DNA of 64,000 nucleotides from Defluviimonas salinarum (GTDB taxonomy: Bacteria > Pseudomonadota > Alphaproteobacteria > Rhodobacterales > Rhodobacteraceae), in NCBI RefSeq assembly GCF_026013545.1, contig NZ_JAPDOG010000011.1, positions 84,473 through 148,472 on the forward strand, written 5' to 3'. Shown piece by piece: positions 15,953-24,339 of the stretch. The notes under the pieces are model-generated. The model ran no database searches. It was not told where the DNA came from and saw only the letters and a list, made by a program, of their open reading frames with translations. Within the stretch, counting starts at the first letter, position 1, and each line of letters begins with the position of its first letter. A program made the translations under genes and the position numbers.

Positions 15953-18445
15953 ATGAGACTGACAAAGAGGACTTACGCCCCGCCTCCGGGCATCGCCTGG
16001 ATGCTCGGGCTGGCCGCAGCGCTCGGCGCGGTGTTGCTGGCGCAGGCCGGCATGGCCGTCGCGCAGGAGACGCCGTTCGCGACGCCGACGGCAGAGGAGA
16101 CTGCGAGTCTCTTCGGGTCGGACTTCGGCGACCCGTTCACCTCGATGTTCCTCAACCAGATCTTCGGTCCGCTCTTTCAGCCCGCGTTCGGGGAGTCGCA
16201 TCCAACGGTCTTCTCCTCGATCATCGGCTACTTCAACATCATCATGCTGGTCGTCGGCGGGCTGATGTTCTTCTACAACGTGACCGTTGGTATCCTGCAA
16301 TCGGCTCACGAGGGCCAGGTCCTCGGCTCGCGCTGGTCCTCGCTCTGGGCGCCGCTCCGGGTGATCTTCGCGGTCGGGCTTCTCGTGCCGGTGCCGAACC
16401 TCGGCGGCTACAACCTCAGCCAGGCCGGCGTCGCCTACCTGGTGAAGGGCGCGACCAACATCGCCTCGCTGGTCTGGACGACCTCGGCGGAGATGATCAT
16501 CGACGGCAAGATCGCCCTTGCGGCCGCGCCGGCCAGGATCGACCAGGCGACGGTGAAGACCATGTTCGATAATGCGGTCTGCGCCGCGGTGGCGAACTAC
16601 CGCTTCGCTGCAGCGGCCGGGCCGAACGAAACCCCGTTGAGGGTCGAATTCGGTCCCTACGACGACCGTGGCTTCCTGGAGCGCGCCGGGCTTCGCGATG
16701 ATCAGCATCGCGTGACGATGATGTCGCAAGTGGTTGGCGGAAGTGATCCCAGATACGGGATCTGTGGATCCTACGCGAGCCCGGAGCTGCCGGAATACAT
16801 CTGGAAGGTCATCGAGGCAGGCGACACCGACGAGGTGACCCTCGCCCAGGCCAGCAGCATCGATGCCCTGATCTCCGCGTTTCAGGCCGCACATGTGGAC
16901 TCGATGGAGACCCTCTATTCCGGGATCTATAGCGCAGTCGGAAGCCAGGCCGTCATGACCCAGATCGCAGATTCTTCTGCGCCGCTGCCGGATTTCTCGG
17001 AGGGCATCATCACGGCGATGAATTCTTCGTCCGCCGTGCTTTCCTCCGGAATGCAGGAGGTGATGCGGATCGCCGCGGGTGGATCGACCACATCCGGCTC
17101 GGGCAGCTCCGTCCGGGTGGAGCTCACCGGACAGGGCGTGCGGGATGCGATGCGGCAAAGGATTCAAGGCACCTGCAGTGGCGCGGGAGCGAACTCCGGC
17201 TCGGCTGAGGCAAAACCCACGACATGTTATGGCGAAGGCTGGATCGGTGCCGGTTCCTGGTACATGATGATGGCACGGATGAACAACGAGTTGAGCTCGC
17301 TGACCGAAGCCAGGTCCGTAGCCGATGCCTCAAGCTACCTCCCGAGTATCGGTGAGGGGGGGCGGCAGATCTACATCCTCTCCCAAGGTGAGGCAGCCGG
17401 AGGTTGGGGCTCGTGGGGGGGCGACAAGGAAGCGGCCCTTTTCTCGAGCCGCTATCAGCAGGCCTTCGCCAACTCCACCAATGGCCTCGCTGTCATGGGG
17501 TTCAGTTTGTCGACCGATCAGCTGGAGAAACTCAATGACACGACAAGCCCGGATTCATTCCTGTCCTATGTGCCGGGCTTCACTTGGGACATGTTTTCTC
17601 TCGTGACGTTCTGGATGGAAAACACATCTCCGTCGAACTGGGGGAACGACCCGATGATCGGTCTTACGGCTATCGGCAAGACCATGATCTCCGTCTCCGG
17701 CATTCTTTTTGGTGTTGGGGTCGCCGCCGGAGCCAGTGTAACCATCCTGGGAACCGGGGTCACCATACCGGCGGGCATCGCAACGATGCTCGTGATACCG
17801 ACGATGGCCATGATGTCGGCCGGCGTCACCCTCACCTTCGTGCTCCCGCTCACGCCCTTCATCTTCTGGGTCATGGCTGTTTCCGGCTACTTCCTCTTGA
17901 TCATCGAGGCGGTCGTCGCGGTGAACCTGTGGGCGCTTGCCCACATGCGGATGGACGGCGAGGGGATCTCCGGCGAAGCCGGGCGCCAGGGTTGGCTCAT
18001 GCTGCTCTCGCTCCTGATGACGCCGGTCCTCATGGTTCTCGGCTTCCTGGTCGGCATGATTCTCTTCCGGGTGACCACCGCGCTGATGGATGTTGGCGTC
18101 AACCAGGCCCTGGCGGGCATCCTCGGCGGCGGCCCCATGATCACCTTTGCGGCTCTTGTCGTCTATACGGTGACGGCCGCGGTCGTCTACATGATGATGA
18201 TCGAGCGCAGCTTCAGCCTCGTGGCCGAGTTCCCGGCCCGGGTCCTGAAATGGATGGGCGCCAATGCCGAGCTTGATGTCGACATGAAGACGGCCCGGAT
18301 GGGTGCCGCCGCGGGCGCCGGTGCGGGCGCCGCGATCGGAAGCGGTGGAGCCAAGGCGTCGATACTCTCCGGCATGAAGATGAGGGGGCTGATCGACAAG
18401 CGTCGCACCAATGTGGGCGACTCCAACCCCAATACCCCTGCGTGA
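15953..18445 (+). CDS. dotA: DotA/TraY polytopic T4BSS inner-membrane protein
   Basis: 830 aa with an N-terminal signal-like helix (ending near VAQET), a pair of helices around residues 85-110 and 130-155, a large central periplasmic region (about 170-530) and a C-terminal cluster of about five helices (from 540), ending in a cytoplasmic basic tail. This is the layout of DotA/TraY, the polytopic protein that in IncI is the target of entry exclusion. The C-terminal TAAVVYMMMIERSFSLVAEFPARVLKWMG region is typical. The start at 15953 is chosen for the strong GGAGGAGAAGG SD at 15934-15944. The in-frame extension to 15842 covers an AT-rich leader and was rejected. Confidence 0.85.
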   Translation: MRLTKRTYAPPPGIAWMLGLAAALGAVLLAQAGMAVAQETPFATPTAEETASLFGSDFGDPFTSMFLNQIFGPLFQPAFGESHPTVFSSIIGYFNIIMLVVGGLMFFYNVTVGILQSAHEGQVLGSRWSSLWAPLRVIFAVGLLVPVPNLGGYNLSQAGVAYLVKGATNIASLVWTTSAEMIIDGKIALAAAPARIDQATVKTMFDNAVCAAVANYRFAAAAGPNETPLRVEFGPYDDRGFLERAGLRDDQHRVTMMSQVVGGSDPRYGICGSYASPELPEYIWKVIEAGDTDEVTLAQASSIDALISAFQAAHVDSMETLYSGIYSAVGSQAVMTQIADSSAPLPDFSEGIITAMNSSSAVLSSGMQEVMRIAAGGSTTSGSGSSVRVELTGQGVRDAMRQRIQGTCSGAGANSGSAEAKPTTCYGEGWIGAGSWYMMMARMNNELSSLTEARSVADASSYLPSIGEGGRQIYILSQGEAAGGWGSWGGDKEAALFSSRYQQAFANSTNGLAVMGFSLSTDQLEKLNDTTSPDSFLSYVPGFTWDMFSLVTFWMENTSPSNWGNDPMIGLTAIGKTMISVSGILFGVGVAAGASVTILGTGVTIPAGIATMLVIPTMAMMSAGVTLTFVLPLTPFIFWVMAVSGYFLLIIEAVVAVNLWALAHMRMDGEGISGEAGRQGWLMLLSLLMTPVLMVLGFLVGMILFRVTTALMDVGVNQALAGILGGGPMITFAALVVYTVTAAVVYMMMIERSFSLVAEFPARVLKWMGANAELDVDMKTARMGAAAGAGAGAAIGSGGAKASILSGMKMRGLIDKRRTNVGDSNPNTPA

Positions 18446-18455
18446 CAGGGGAAGG

Positions 18456-18480
18456 CCGGGGCGGGTTACTCCCGCCCCGG
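18456..18480. terminator. Hairpin after dotA
   Basis: Perfect 10-bp stem CCGGGGCGGG / CCCGCCCCGG with a 5-nt loop. There is no T run; the AGATATGCGAAAAATT motif follows. Possible weak terminator. Confidence 0.5.
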
Positions 18481-18483
18481 AGA

Positions 18484-18494
18484 TATGCGAAAAA
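18484..18494 (+). promoter_or_regulatory. TGCGAAAA dispersed motif after dotA
   Basis: TATGCGAAAAA, 75 nt upstream of the small membrane gene at 18569. Confidence 0.5.
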
Positions 18495-18568
18495 TTATTT
18501 CCAGACCCTCTTGCTATCCAATCAGGGCTCGCTTATTCTTAGGGTATGAACAGCCAAGAGGTTGAGAA

Positions 18569-18958
18569 ATGAAGGCCCTGAAAAACACAATCCTGCTGCT
18601 GAGCCCGCTCTGGGTCATAGGCTTCGGCGTGACCTGGTTCATGGCCACGGGCGTTGTTGTCGGCAAATACTCTTACAGGGCTGATCCGCTCCTGCCTCTG
18701 TGGCCGTCCGTCCTCCTCATGCTGGCCTTCCTCGGCCTGGTCGTGTGGTCGCTTGGCTACATACGCAAGCTCCACGGCGTGACCGAGTTCATGGTGAATG
18801 TTGGCTGGATAGCCCTGGCTCTGGGTTCGATCTACGGTTTCTTCGCCGCGCTGCTCTATGCCCTGGCCTACCTGACCAACCCGGTCGTGCTGCTCTGCAT
18901 AGCCGCTTACCTCATAGCCGTCGCGCAGCTTTTCTTCCCGAGGCACATATATAGCTAA
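18569..18958 (+). CDS. Small four-helix membrane protein, possible exclusion factor
   Basis: 129 aa, four predicted transmembrane helices with short loops (about 8-28, 44-64, 75-100, 105-122). No recognised domain. The codon use stands out: it uses the rare ATA isoleucine codon several times, while neighbouring genes almost never do, suggesting separate acquisition. In IncI plasmids the exclusion genes excA/excB lie directly downstream of traY and act on TraY, so this position hints at entry exclusion. That is positional inference only. It has its own terminator and an upstream dispersed motif. Confidence 0.6.
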   Translation: MKALKNTILLLSPLWVIGFGVTWFMATGVVVGKYSYRADPLLPLWPSVLLMLAFLGLVVWSLGYIRKLHGVTEFMVNVGWIALALGSIYGFFAALLYALAYLTNPVVLLCIAAYLIAVAQLFFPRHIYS

Positions 18959-18986
18959 GGCGTGGAGGTTAACATGCCGCATCACT

Positions 18987-19015
18987 AAAGGCCCCGTCCA
19001 GACGACGGGGCCTTT
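18987..19015 (+). terminator. Rho-independent terminator
   Basis: Stem AAAGGCCCCGTC / GACGGGGCCTTT with a 5-nt loop, followed by TTCCTTTT; ends the 18569 gene. Confidence 0.85.
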
Positions 19016-19074
19016 TCCTTTTCGAAACAAGCGCCTGCCCGATCGGACCGTTATTGGGGATAATCCGGTTTTTG

Positions 19075-19085
19075 TTTTTTCGCAT
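19075..19085 (-). promoter_or_regulatory. TGCGAAAA dispersed motif upstream of 19143 gene
   Basis: TTTTTTCGCAT on the plus strand (ATGCGAAAAAA on minus), 57 nt upstream of the DUF6270-like start. Confidence 0.5.
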
Positions 19086-19142
19086 CACTCCGCGGCATTG
19101 TAAGGTCATCAGGAAGCTTCCTTTCGATTGACGCCCCGACAC

Positions 19143-19880
19143 ATGAAGATCCTGATTTTCGGCAGCTGCGTCTCGCGCGACGCATTCCGTCTCGACCCGA
19201 ACGGGCACGAAGTCACCGGCTTCGTGGCCAAGAACTCGCTCGCCACCGCCTTCCGCGGGAAGCCGTTCCCGCTCTCGCTCGATGATCTCGACCCCGAAGG
19301 CACCCTGCCCGACAATTTCCTGCGGCGGATGCTCGATCTCAATCTCACTGGAGGCGTGCCGGACCTCCTGCGCGACCGCGCGGCCGGCTCTGACGTCCTC
19401 CTCATCGATTTCGTCGACGAACGGCTTCCCCTGATCGAGTGGGACGGGGCGCTGGCCACCTACTGCATGAGCTTCAGGTCGGTCCTGCCGGCGGACAATT
19501 CCGACCTGATCCTCACCCGGGATCCGCGCCGCCGGGATCTCTGGATCGCAGGTCTTGAAAAACTGATCCGGCTTTCGGACAAAACCGGGGTGCCGCTGCT
19601 GCTCAACAAGGCCCTCTGGGCCCATGGCATGAACTCCGGCTCAGGCGCCGACCGGGCCTTCGTCGACGCCAACAACGAGTACCTGCGTGGTCTCTACGAA
19701 ATCGCCGAGAACCACGGCATCGCCTCGGTCGACTACGGCGACCACGCGTTCGGGATCGACGACTCGCACCACTGGGGTCCGGCCCCCTACCACTACGGCG
19801 AGGAGACCTACCGGCTGCTCCTCGACGGGATCGATGCCTGGGCGTCAGCCGCGCATCCCCATGGGCGGGCACCCCGATGA
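19143..19880 (+). CDS. DUF6270-like (SGNH-related) protein
   Basis: 245 aa from the ATG at 19143 (MKILIFGSCVSRDAF); a start at 19128 adds five residues. The opening IFGSCVSRDAF motif and the late DDSHHWGPAPYHYG segment (likely catalytic-type Asp/His) fit DUF6270 proteins, which are related to SGNH-type hydrolases and are often found near polysaccharide genes. Its substrate is not known. It overlaps the RuvC-like gene by ATGA (19877-19880), which is an odd pairing. Function inferred from motif similarity only. Confidence 0.6.
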   Translation: MKILIFGSCVSRDAFRLDPNGHEVTGFVAKNSLATAFRGKPFPLSLDDLDPEGTLPDNFLRRMLDLNLTGGVPDLLRDRAAGSDVLLIDFVDERLPLIEWDGALATYCMSFRSVLPADNSDLILTRDPRRRDLWIAGLEKLIRLSDKTGVPLLLNKALWAHGMNSGSGADRAFVDANNEYLRGLYEIAENHGIASVDYGDHAFGIDDSHHWGPAPYHYGEETYRLLLDGIDAWASAAHPHGRAPR

Positions 19881-20395
19881 TCATCGTCGCCTTCGATCCG
19901 GGCCGCGTGGCCTCCTACGCGCGCTACGACACCACCTCCCCCTTCACGATCAGGATCGGCGAGATCGAGCTCATCGGCTCCGGTCGCCTCCTCAGGCCCT
20001 GCGGCATGCATATCTCCGACATCATCGCCGATGCCGACCAGGTCGTGGTCGAGGAGGTCGGAGCGAGGCCCGGCCAGGGCGTGAGCGCGATGTTCACCTT
20101 CGGGCTCTGCCTCGGGTCGATCCTTAACGCCGTCACCGCCGCCAGGAAGCCCCTGGTGCTCGTGACGCCCCCTGAATGGAAGAAGGCCTCGCGCCTCGCC
20201 GGAGGCTCGGACGAGGAGGCGAAGGACGCCGCCCGCGCCTATGCGCGCGAGCTCTGGCCCGAGCACGACAAGATCCTCAAGATCAAGAAGAACCACGGCA
20301 TGGCGGACGCCGCCCTGATGGCGCGCTGGTATTTCCTGAAAGGCCCAGGACGGGACATCCCGCTCGAGGGCGGGGCTCCGGTCCGGGCGGCCTGA
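19877..20395 (+). CDS. RuvC-like Holliday junction resolvase
   Basis: 172 aa RNase H-fold protein. The first strand IIVAFDPGRVASYA gives the catalytic Asp (D7). VVVEEVGARPGQGVSAMF carries the catalytic Glu and is a typical RuvC/phage resolvase signature; the C-terminal HGMADAALMARWY supplies the last acidic residue. The organisation is RuvC-like with length typical of phage and plasmid resolvases. It would cleave recombination or replication junctions, consistent with the nuclease and recombinase genes elsewhere. Coupled to the upstream gene by ATGA. Convergent with the exonuclease gene, 17 bp apart. Confidence 0.75.
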   Translation: MIIVAFDPGRVASYARYDTTSPFTIRIGEIELIGSGRLLRPCGMHISDIIADADQVVVEEVGARPGQGVSAMFTFGLCLGSILNAVTAARKPLVLVTPPEWKKASRLAGGSDEEAKDAARAYARELWPEHDKILKIKKNHGMADAALMARWYFLKGPGRDIPLEGGAPVRAA

Positions 20396-20412
20396 AGCCC
20401 GGACCGAAACGC

Positions 20413-21480
20413 TTAGAACGAGAAGCTCGTCTGCGGCGTGGTATACGCCACCTGCTGCTCGAGGACGTCGCGCACGCTGCGGACCTCCGCGGTGCGGAAG
20501 GTTTCCTGGCGCTGCGGCCGGCGCGCCGAGTAGCGCTCGTCGCCGGCGATCCGGTAACAGGGAAGCGCGACATCGCGCCGGTAAATCTGCGTGCGCAGGA
20601 ACTCGGCCTCGGCATCGAGGACAGCCGGATCGTCGCGGAGCGTCTTGTACCAGGACTTGGTGTTGCCGGCCGCGTCGAGCCCGTCAGGGGACCAGGAATA
20701 GCCGTTGGCCTTCAGGTCATCCTTCCTTTCGAAGGGGCTGTCCTTGGCGATGAGCAGGATCGCGGCCTCGGAACCGCGGCGATACATCTCCACGAAGGGG
20801 CGTCCATGCGTCTCGTTCGGCGTGTTGAGGACGAAAGCGGTCGCAAGGATGTCGTTCAGCGCGTTGTGCGAGCCGTAGATCATGCCGGCCTTCAGCGCCA
20901 GGCTCTCCAGGCTGCGGCCGTTGTTGCCGCGGACGAGCCAGTTGATCTGGGCGAAGGAGCAGTCGAAGCGAAGCTGGCCGAACCCGGCCTGCGGGAACTC
21001 GCGCTCGACCATCTTCCGGTCAAAGCCGGCATTGTGGCAGATCACCAGGTCGCAGCCCTCGAGAAAGGCGGCGACCTCCGCATCCGAAATCGTCTTGCCG
21101 CGGACGTCGTCATCGGTGATCCGGGTGATCGCGGTGATCTCGGCGGGAATCGGGAAGCCCGGATCCCGGAACCGGTCGAAGCCCTCACCGAGCGCGATGA
21201 TCCCCTCGTCATCGTAGGTGAAGCGCAGCATCGCGAGCTGGATGACCTTGTCCTTCGTCGTGTCCACCCCGGTGGTCTCGGTGTCCATGACCACGCCGTG
21301 ACGGGCCCTGGCGAGCCGTTCCGGGTCCGTCACCTCCGGGAAGGTCATGTGCTCGACCTGGCGCAGAAGGCCGAAGCCAGAGCCGCCAAGCGTCTCGCGA
21401 ACCAACTTCAGCCCCGCATCGCTGGCCACGAGGCTCTCAAGGAGGGTTTTGATCTTCTGGTCGCGCTCGTTCAGTGTCAT
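20413..21480 (-). CDS. DnaQ-like 3'-5' exonuclease (DEDDh)
   Basis: 355 aa. The exonuclease core is at residues about 60-230: VVMDTETTGVD (ExoI), CHNAGFDRKMVE (ExoII) and SHNALNDILAT (ExoIII with His), so the DEDDh residues are present. A 60-residue N-terminal helical part and a 130-residue C-terminal extension without a recognised domain flank it. The start at 21480 has an SD (GGAGAACC); the longer in-frame extension to 21726 overlaps the next gene and a motif and was rejected. It is at the 3' end of the dotDCB-icmT operon, so it is likely co-expressed with transfer genes and may act on DNA during transfer. Confidence 0.75.
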   Translation of the reverse strand: MTLNERDQKIKTLLESLVASDAGLKLVRETLGGSGFGLLRQVEHMTFPEVTDPERLARARHGVVMDTETTGVDTTKDKVIQLAMLRFTYDDEGIIALGEGFDRFRDPGFPIPAEITAITRITDDDVRGKTISDAEVAAFLEGCDLVICHNAGFDRKMVEREFPQAGFGQLRFDCSFAQINWLVRGNNGRSLESLALKAGMIYGSHNALNDILATAFVLNTPNETHGRPFVEMYRRGSEAAILLIAKDSPFERKDDLKANGYSWSPDGLDAAGNTKSWYKTLRDDPAVLDAEAEFLRTQIYRRDVALPCYRIAGDERYSARRPQRQETFRTAEVRSVRDVLEQQVAYTTPQTSFSF

Positions 21481-21534
21481 GAGGTTCTCCGTTCGGCCGG
21501 GGCCGGTTCTTCGATTGGCCCAATCTCGCCCGGA

Positions 21535-21545
21535 TATGCGAAAAT
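21535..21545 (+). promoter_or_regulatory. TGCGAAAA dispersed motif upstream of exonuclease
   Basis: TATGCGAAAAT, 55 nt upstream of the exonuclease start on the other strand. Confidence 0.5.
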
Positions 21546-21559
21546 AGGAAGTATGAGGT

Positions 21560-21832
21560 TCAGTCCTGGCGCTGCAGTACCAGCTCGCGCACCGGATCCG
21601 GCCCCTCAACCGGGAACTCGCAGAGCAGGATCTCCTCGGCCTCCGCAAAGGCCACGACCTGGTCTTCCGGGATCTCGAGCGGTAGCCGACGTCCGTCGCC
21701 GAAGACGTCGATGCCGGAAGCACCACGCATCCGGTAGCCCTCGGCGACGAAGGGAAGGAGCGGGCGGACCGTGATGGTCACGCCCGCCTCTCCGTTGAGG
21801 AACTCGATGGTCTTCTCGATGACGCCCTTCAT
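21560..21832 (-). CDS. Small acidic protein, unknown
   Basis: 90 aa, soluble, no signal peptide. Acidic C-terminal half (PLEIPEDQVVAFAEAEEILL). Overlaps the upstream gene by ATGA (21829-21832). No family recognised. Its place inside the conjugation operon suggests a minor T4BSS or regulatory role, but nothing in the sequence proves it. Confidence 0.5.
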   Translation of the reverse strand: MKGVIEKTIEFLNGEAGVTITVRPLLPFVAEGYRMRGASGIDVFGDGRRLPLEIPEDQVVAFAEAEEILLCEFPVEGPDPVRELVLQRQD

Positions 21833-22131
21833 TTCTGCGGCGCCTCGGCCGGCTTCAGCGGATGTGCCCGCGGCGCGTACTTGCCCTCCGGCGCGCAGTC
21901 CGGTGCCGTATAGGCCGGGCGGCCGCCGAGGCTCGCCGCATCGGCCGAGTCCTTGCTCCAGTCGATCGCCGGAGCGGCGACAAGAGGGTCGTGGAGCGTC
22001 GGGTCGACATCCTGGCAGTAGCGGCCGGCGAAGGGCGCCAGGCCCTCGAGGTAGAACCCGGCCTGGGCCGGCAGCGCCGATCCGATCAGCGCGGCCAGCA
22101 GGGTCAGGGAAGGTCCGGTCAGGCGTTTCAT
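21829..22131 (-). CDS. Small periplasmic protein, unknown
   Basis: 100 aa with a clear signal peptide (hydrophobic to about residue 22, ALPAQA site). The mature part has two Cys (RYCQD and APDCAPEG), suggesting a disulfide in the periplasm. The start at 22131 is chosen because it gives the signal peptide; the longer reading to 22524 lies in a real neighbouring gene. No homologue recognised. Stop is coupled to the next gene. Confidence 0.6.
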   Translation of the reverse strand: MKRLTGPSLTLLAALIGSALPAQAGFYLEGLAPFAGRYCQDVDPTLHDPLVAAPAIDWSKDSADAASLGGRPAYTAPDCAPEGKYAPRAHPLKPAEAPQK

Positions 22132-22156
22132 GTCAGTCTCCGTGTCGTTGGAAGGG

Positions 22157-22657
22157 TCAGATGTCCCTGATCTCGTGAAGGATGTGCGGCCGGATGCCGA
22201 CGGATCCGGAAAGCAACCCGTGCAGCCATTCCGGGGCGGCCAGCACGATGCACAGGAAGCGGGCGCCCGAGCCGACCGTCTGGTAGAGGATGTCGTCGAG
22301 CGCGGCGCTGAGCGCACGCCCCGCATCCCTGACATAGGCAGTCGTGTCGATCGTCTGGCCATAGATCCGGGCGCTGCCCTGCAGGGCCAGGGCCACGGTC
22401 TCCTGTTCCTCGAACGTGATGCGACGGCCACCGAAATCGACCGGCACCCCGAAGAGGAAGCTCCAGCCGAAGACCGCGGTCCAGCTCTTGTCGCAGACCC
22501 CCTCGTCGTCGAGGATCGTGACATGCGTCTCGCCGGCGCCGATGGTCACGAAGACCCGGGCCTCGTCATGGATGTCCAGGAGGTCGCCAGCGCGTTCGGA
22601 GGAGCGAAATACCCGGATGCGCTGCGGGCTGCTGATGAGGCCTGTAAGGGTGTCCAT
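22157..22657 (-). CDS. Unknown T4BSS-operon protein
   Basis: 166 aa, soluble, with alternating strands and helices. Contains a ARVFVTIGAGETHVTILDDEG hairpin-like segment and an RFLCIVLAAPEWLHGLLSG stretch. No family recognised. Placed directly after icmT (5-nt gap), where Dot/Icm clusters have small cytoplasmic chaperone-type genes such as icmS/icmW, but size and sequence do not allow a call. The start at 22657 is set by the length of the coding frame; the longer in-frame reading to 22942 lies in icmT. Confidence 0.5.
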   Translation of the reverse strand: MDTLTGLISSPQRIRVFRSSERAGDLLDIHDEARVFVTIGAGETHVTILDDEGVCDKSWTAVFGWSFLFGVPVDFGGRRITFEEQETVALALQGSARIYGQTIDTTAYVRDAGRALSAALDDILYQTVGSGARFLCIVLAAPEWLHGLLSGSVGIRPHILHEIRDI

Positions 22658-22662
22658 GTCGT

Positions 22663-23058
22663 TCAGACCTTCCGCATCTTCCCCTTGGGGGTCTTTGATT
22701 TCGCCTTCATCTGCCCGGCCTGCTTCGCGCGGATCTCGATCATCTGCCGGGCCCGCGCGACATGCGCCGCGGTCTCGAAGCCAAAATCCACCGGCATCCG
22801 CTCGGCCTGCAGGCCGCGCGCGGTGCGCTTTCGGCCGACAATGGAGGCCCGGAGGAAACGCAAAATGCTGGTGGCGCTCACGCCCTTGCGGTCGAAGAGC
22901 CACAGCACCAGGATCGTGACGACCGAGAGCCCGATCGTCCACGGACGGATATGCATCACCGTCAGAAAGAGGACGATGACCAGGCGGCCGTCAAGAAAGA
23001 GGAACTTTGGCTGCCGATGGGTCTCGCGCCAGTAGAGCGGGGTTCCGAAATACATCAC
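22663..23058 (-). CDS. icmT: IcmT (TraK-like) T4BSS protein
   Basis: 131 aa. The N-terminal YWRETHRQPKFLFLDGRLVI followed by VLFLTVMHIRPWTI and LVLWLFDRKGVSATSILRFLRASIVGRKR is the IcmT signature (W-R-x5-P-x-F-F-x-D-R, then MHIRxWT). IcmT/TraK is a small membrane-associated component of type IVB systems. A C-terminal basic extension (KMRKV) is longer than usual. It starts with GTG overlapping the dotB stop (GTGA, 23055-23058), so it is translationally coupled to dotB, unlike most T4BSS clusters. Confidence 0.8.
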   Translation of the reverse strand: MMYFGTPLYWRETHRQPKFLFLDGRLVIVLFLTVMHIRPWTIGLSVVTILVLWLFDRKGVSATSILRFLRASIVGRKRTARGLQAERMPVDFGFETAAHVARARQMIEIRAKQAGQMKAKSKTPKGKMRKV

Positions 23059-24332
23059 CTGATCTCCATGACCGCTGAGGGACCGCCAAGACGGAGCGCG
23101 TCGGCGCGCGAAATGACCCCATCCCTGAAGAACCGGCCCGCGACATCCGTGAGCGAGACGCGCTGATCTTCGGGTGTGCGACCCTCGACCTCGCCGTTGA
23201 CCTCTCGCGTCACGATCGACGACCAGGACGAGATCGGGCTCGAGAGCAGGATCTCGCGGACCCGGTCGGTGAAGCGCAGGTACTCGCGCACCGGAACCCG
23301 GCCGGGCCTGTCGGCCCGCGGCACCAGGTGCTGAACCATGAGGAAGCGCAACGCCGAAACCAGGTCATAGGCCCGGCTCTCGCGCTCGTTGCCGGGGAAG
23401 GTCGTGAGCAGCCGGCGGATCGCATCCGCGACCGAACCGGCGTGGGTCGTGGTATAGACGAGGTGACCGGTAAGCGAGGCCTCGAGCGAGGCGCTGATCG
23501 TCTCGAAGTCGCGGGCTTCGCCAACGTTGATGATGTTCGGCTTGCGGCGCAGCGCCGAATGAACCCCGTCCGCGAAGGAGCGGATATGCTTGCCGATCTC
23601 GGACTGGCCGATGATCGAGGAGGAACCAGAGGTGCCGCCCATGACGTCCCGGAACGTGTATTCGATCGGCGCCTGGATATCGACGATCTTTACCGGGCGT
23701 GGCGAGGCCTCGAGATGGTAGCGGGTGACCGCGGCCATCGTCGTCGACTTGCCCGAACCGGTGGCGCCAGCGATGACGACGATGCCGTCACGCGGCGTGA
23801 GCGCCGCGATCTCCCGGTCGTCGATCTGGACCATCGTGAGGTCCGGCGTCTTCGAGGGAAGCGCCCGGAAGGTGATCTCGACGCCGGAGCCGTCACGGCC
23901 GTAGATTCCGGTCGCGTTGACCCGGAACCGCTGGCGCGCGCCGTCGGGCAGGTTCAGCTCGTAGGAATAGTCGAGCACACGCTGCCCGTTGACCTCGGTC
24001 CTGGCGTTCGCGCCGCCATAGGACTCGATCAGGATCAGGTCGACCTCGGACGGCGAAAGCGGTCGGCGCATCGCCCGGTAGAGGATGCCGTGGATCTCGG
24101 CTCGCGGCTGCTGGTCGGTCTGGAAGGTGACATCCGAGGCCCCGGTCAGGACCGCGGACATCAGGATCTGACGGAACTCGTCCATCGAGATCCGCTGCGG
24201 TTCGGCCTCCAGCATGAAGGCGGCAAGGGTGTCGCGGTCGAGCTCGGCGGCCCGGGCGCGCTCGACGCCCGGGGACATCTTGCGCGACAGGGCTGCCGAT
24301 ACCGGTTTCTGGGATTCCGGAGCCATCAGCAT
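23055..24332 (-). CDS. dotB: DotB (TraJ-like) T4BSS ATPase
   Basis: 425 aa hexameric cytoplasmic ATPase of the type IVB channel. Walker A GATGSGKST at residues 189-197, VDIQAPIEYTF Asp box, NIINVGEARDFET Walker B with Glu, and a TTTHAG His box. It is complete for its family (about 375 aa in Legionella). The start at 24332 (MLMAPESQ) was chosen; ORF reading further to 24383 lies in dotC. An extra 50-residue N-terminal part is present. It drives substrate transfer together with IcmB. Confidence 0.85.
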   Translation of the reverse strand: MLMAPESQKPVSAALSRKMSPGVERARAAELDRDTLAAFMLEAEPQRISMDEFRQILMSAVLTGASDVTFQTDQQPRAEIHGILYRAMRRPLSPSEVDLILIESYGGANARTEVNGQRVLDYSYELNLPDGARQRFRVNATGIYGRDGSGVEITFRALPSKTPDLTMVQIDDREIAALTPRDGIVVIAGATGSGKSTTMAAVTRYHLEASPRPVKIVDIQAPIEYTFRDVMGGTSGSSSIIGQSEIGKHIRSFADGVHSALRRKPNIINVGEARDFETISASLEASLTGHLVYTTTHAGSVADAIRRLLTTFPGNERESRAYDLVSALRFLMVQHLVPRADRPGRVPVREYLRFTDRVREILLSSPISSWSSIVTREVNGEVEGRTPEDQRVSLTDVAGRFFRDGVISRADALRLGGPSAVMEIR

Positions 24333-24339
24333 CCCACCA

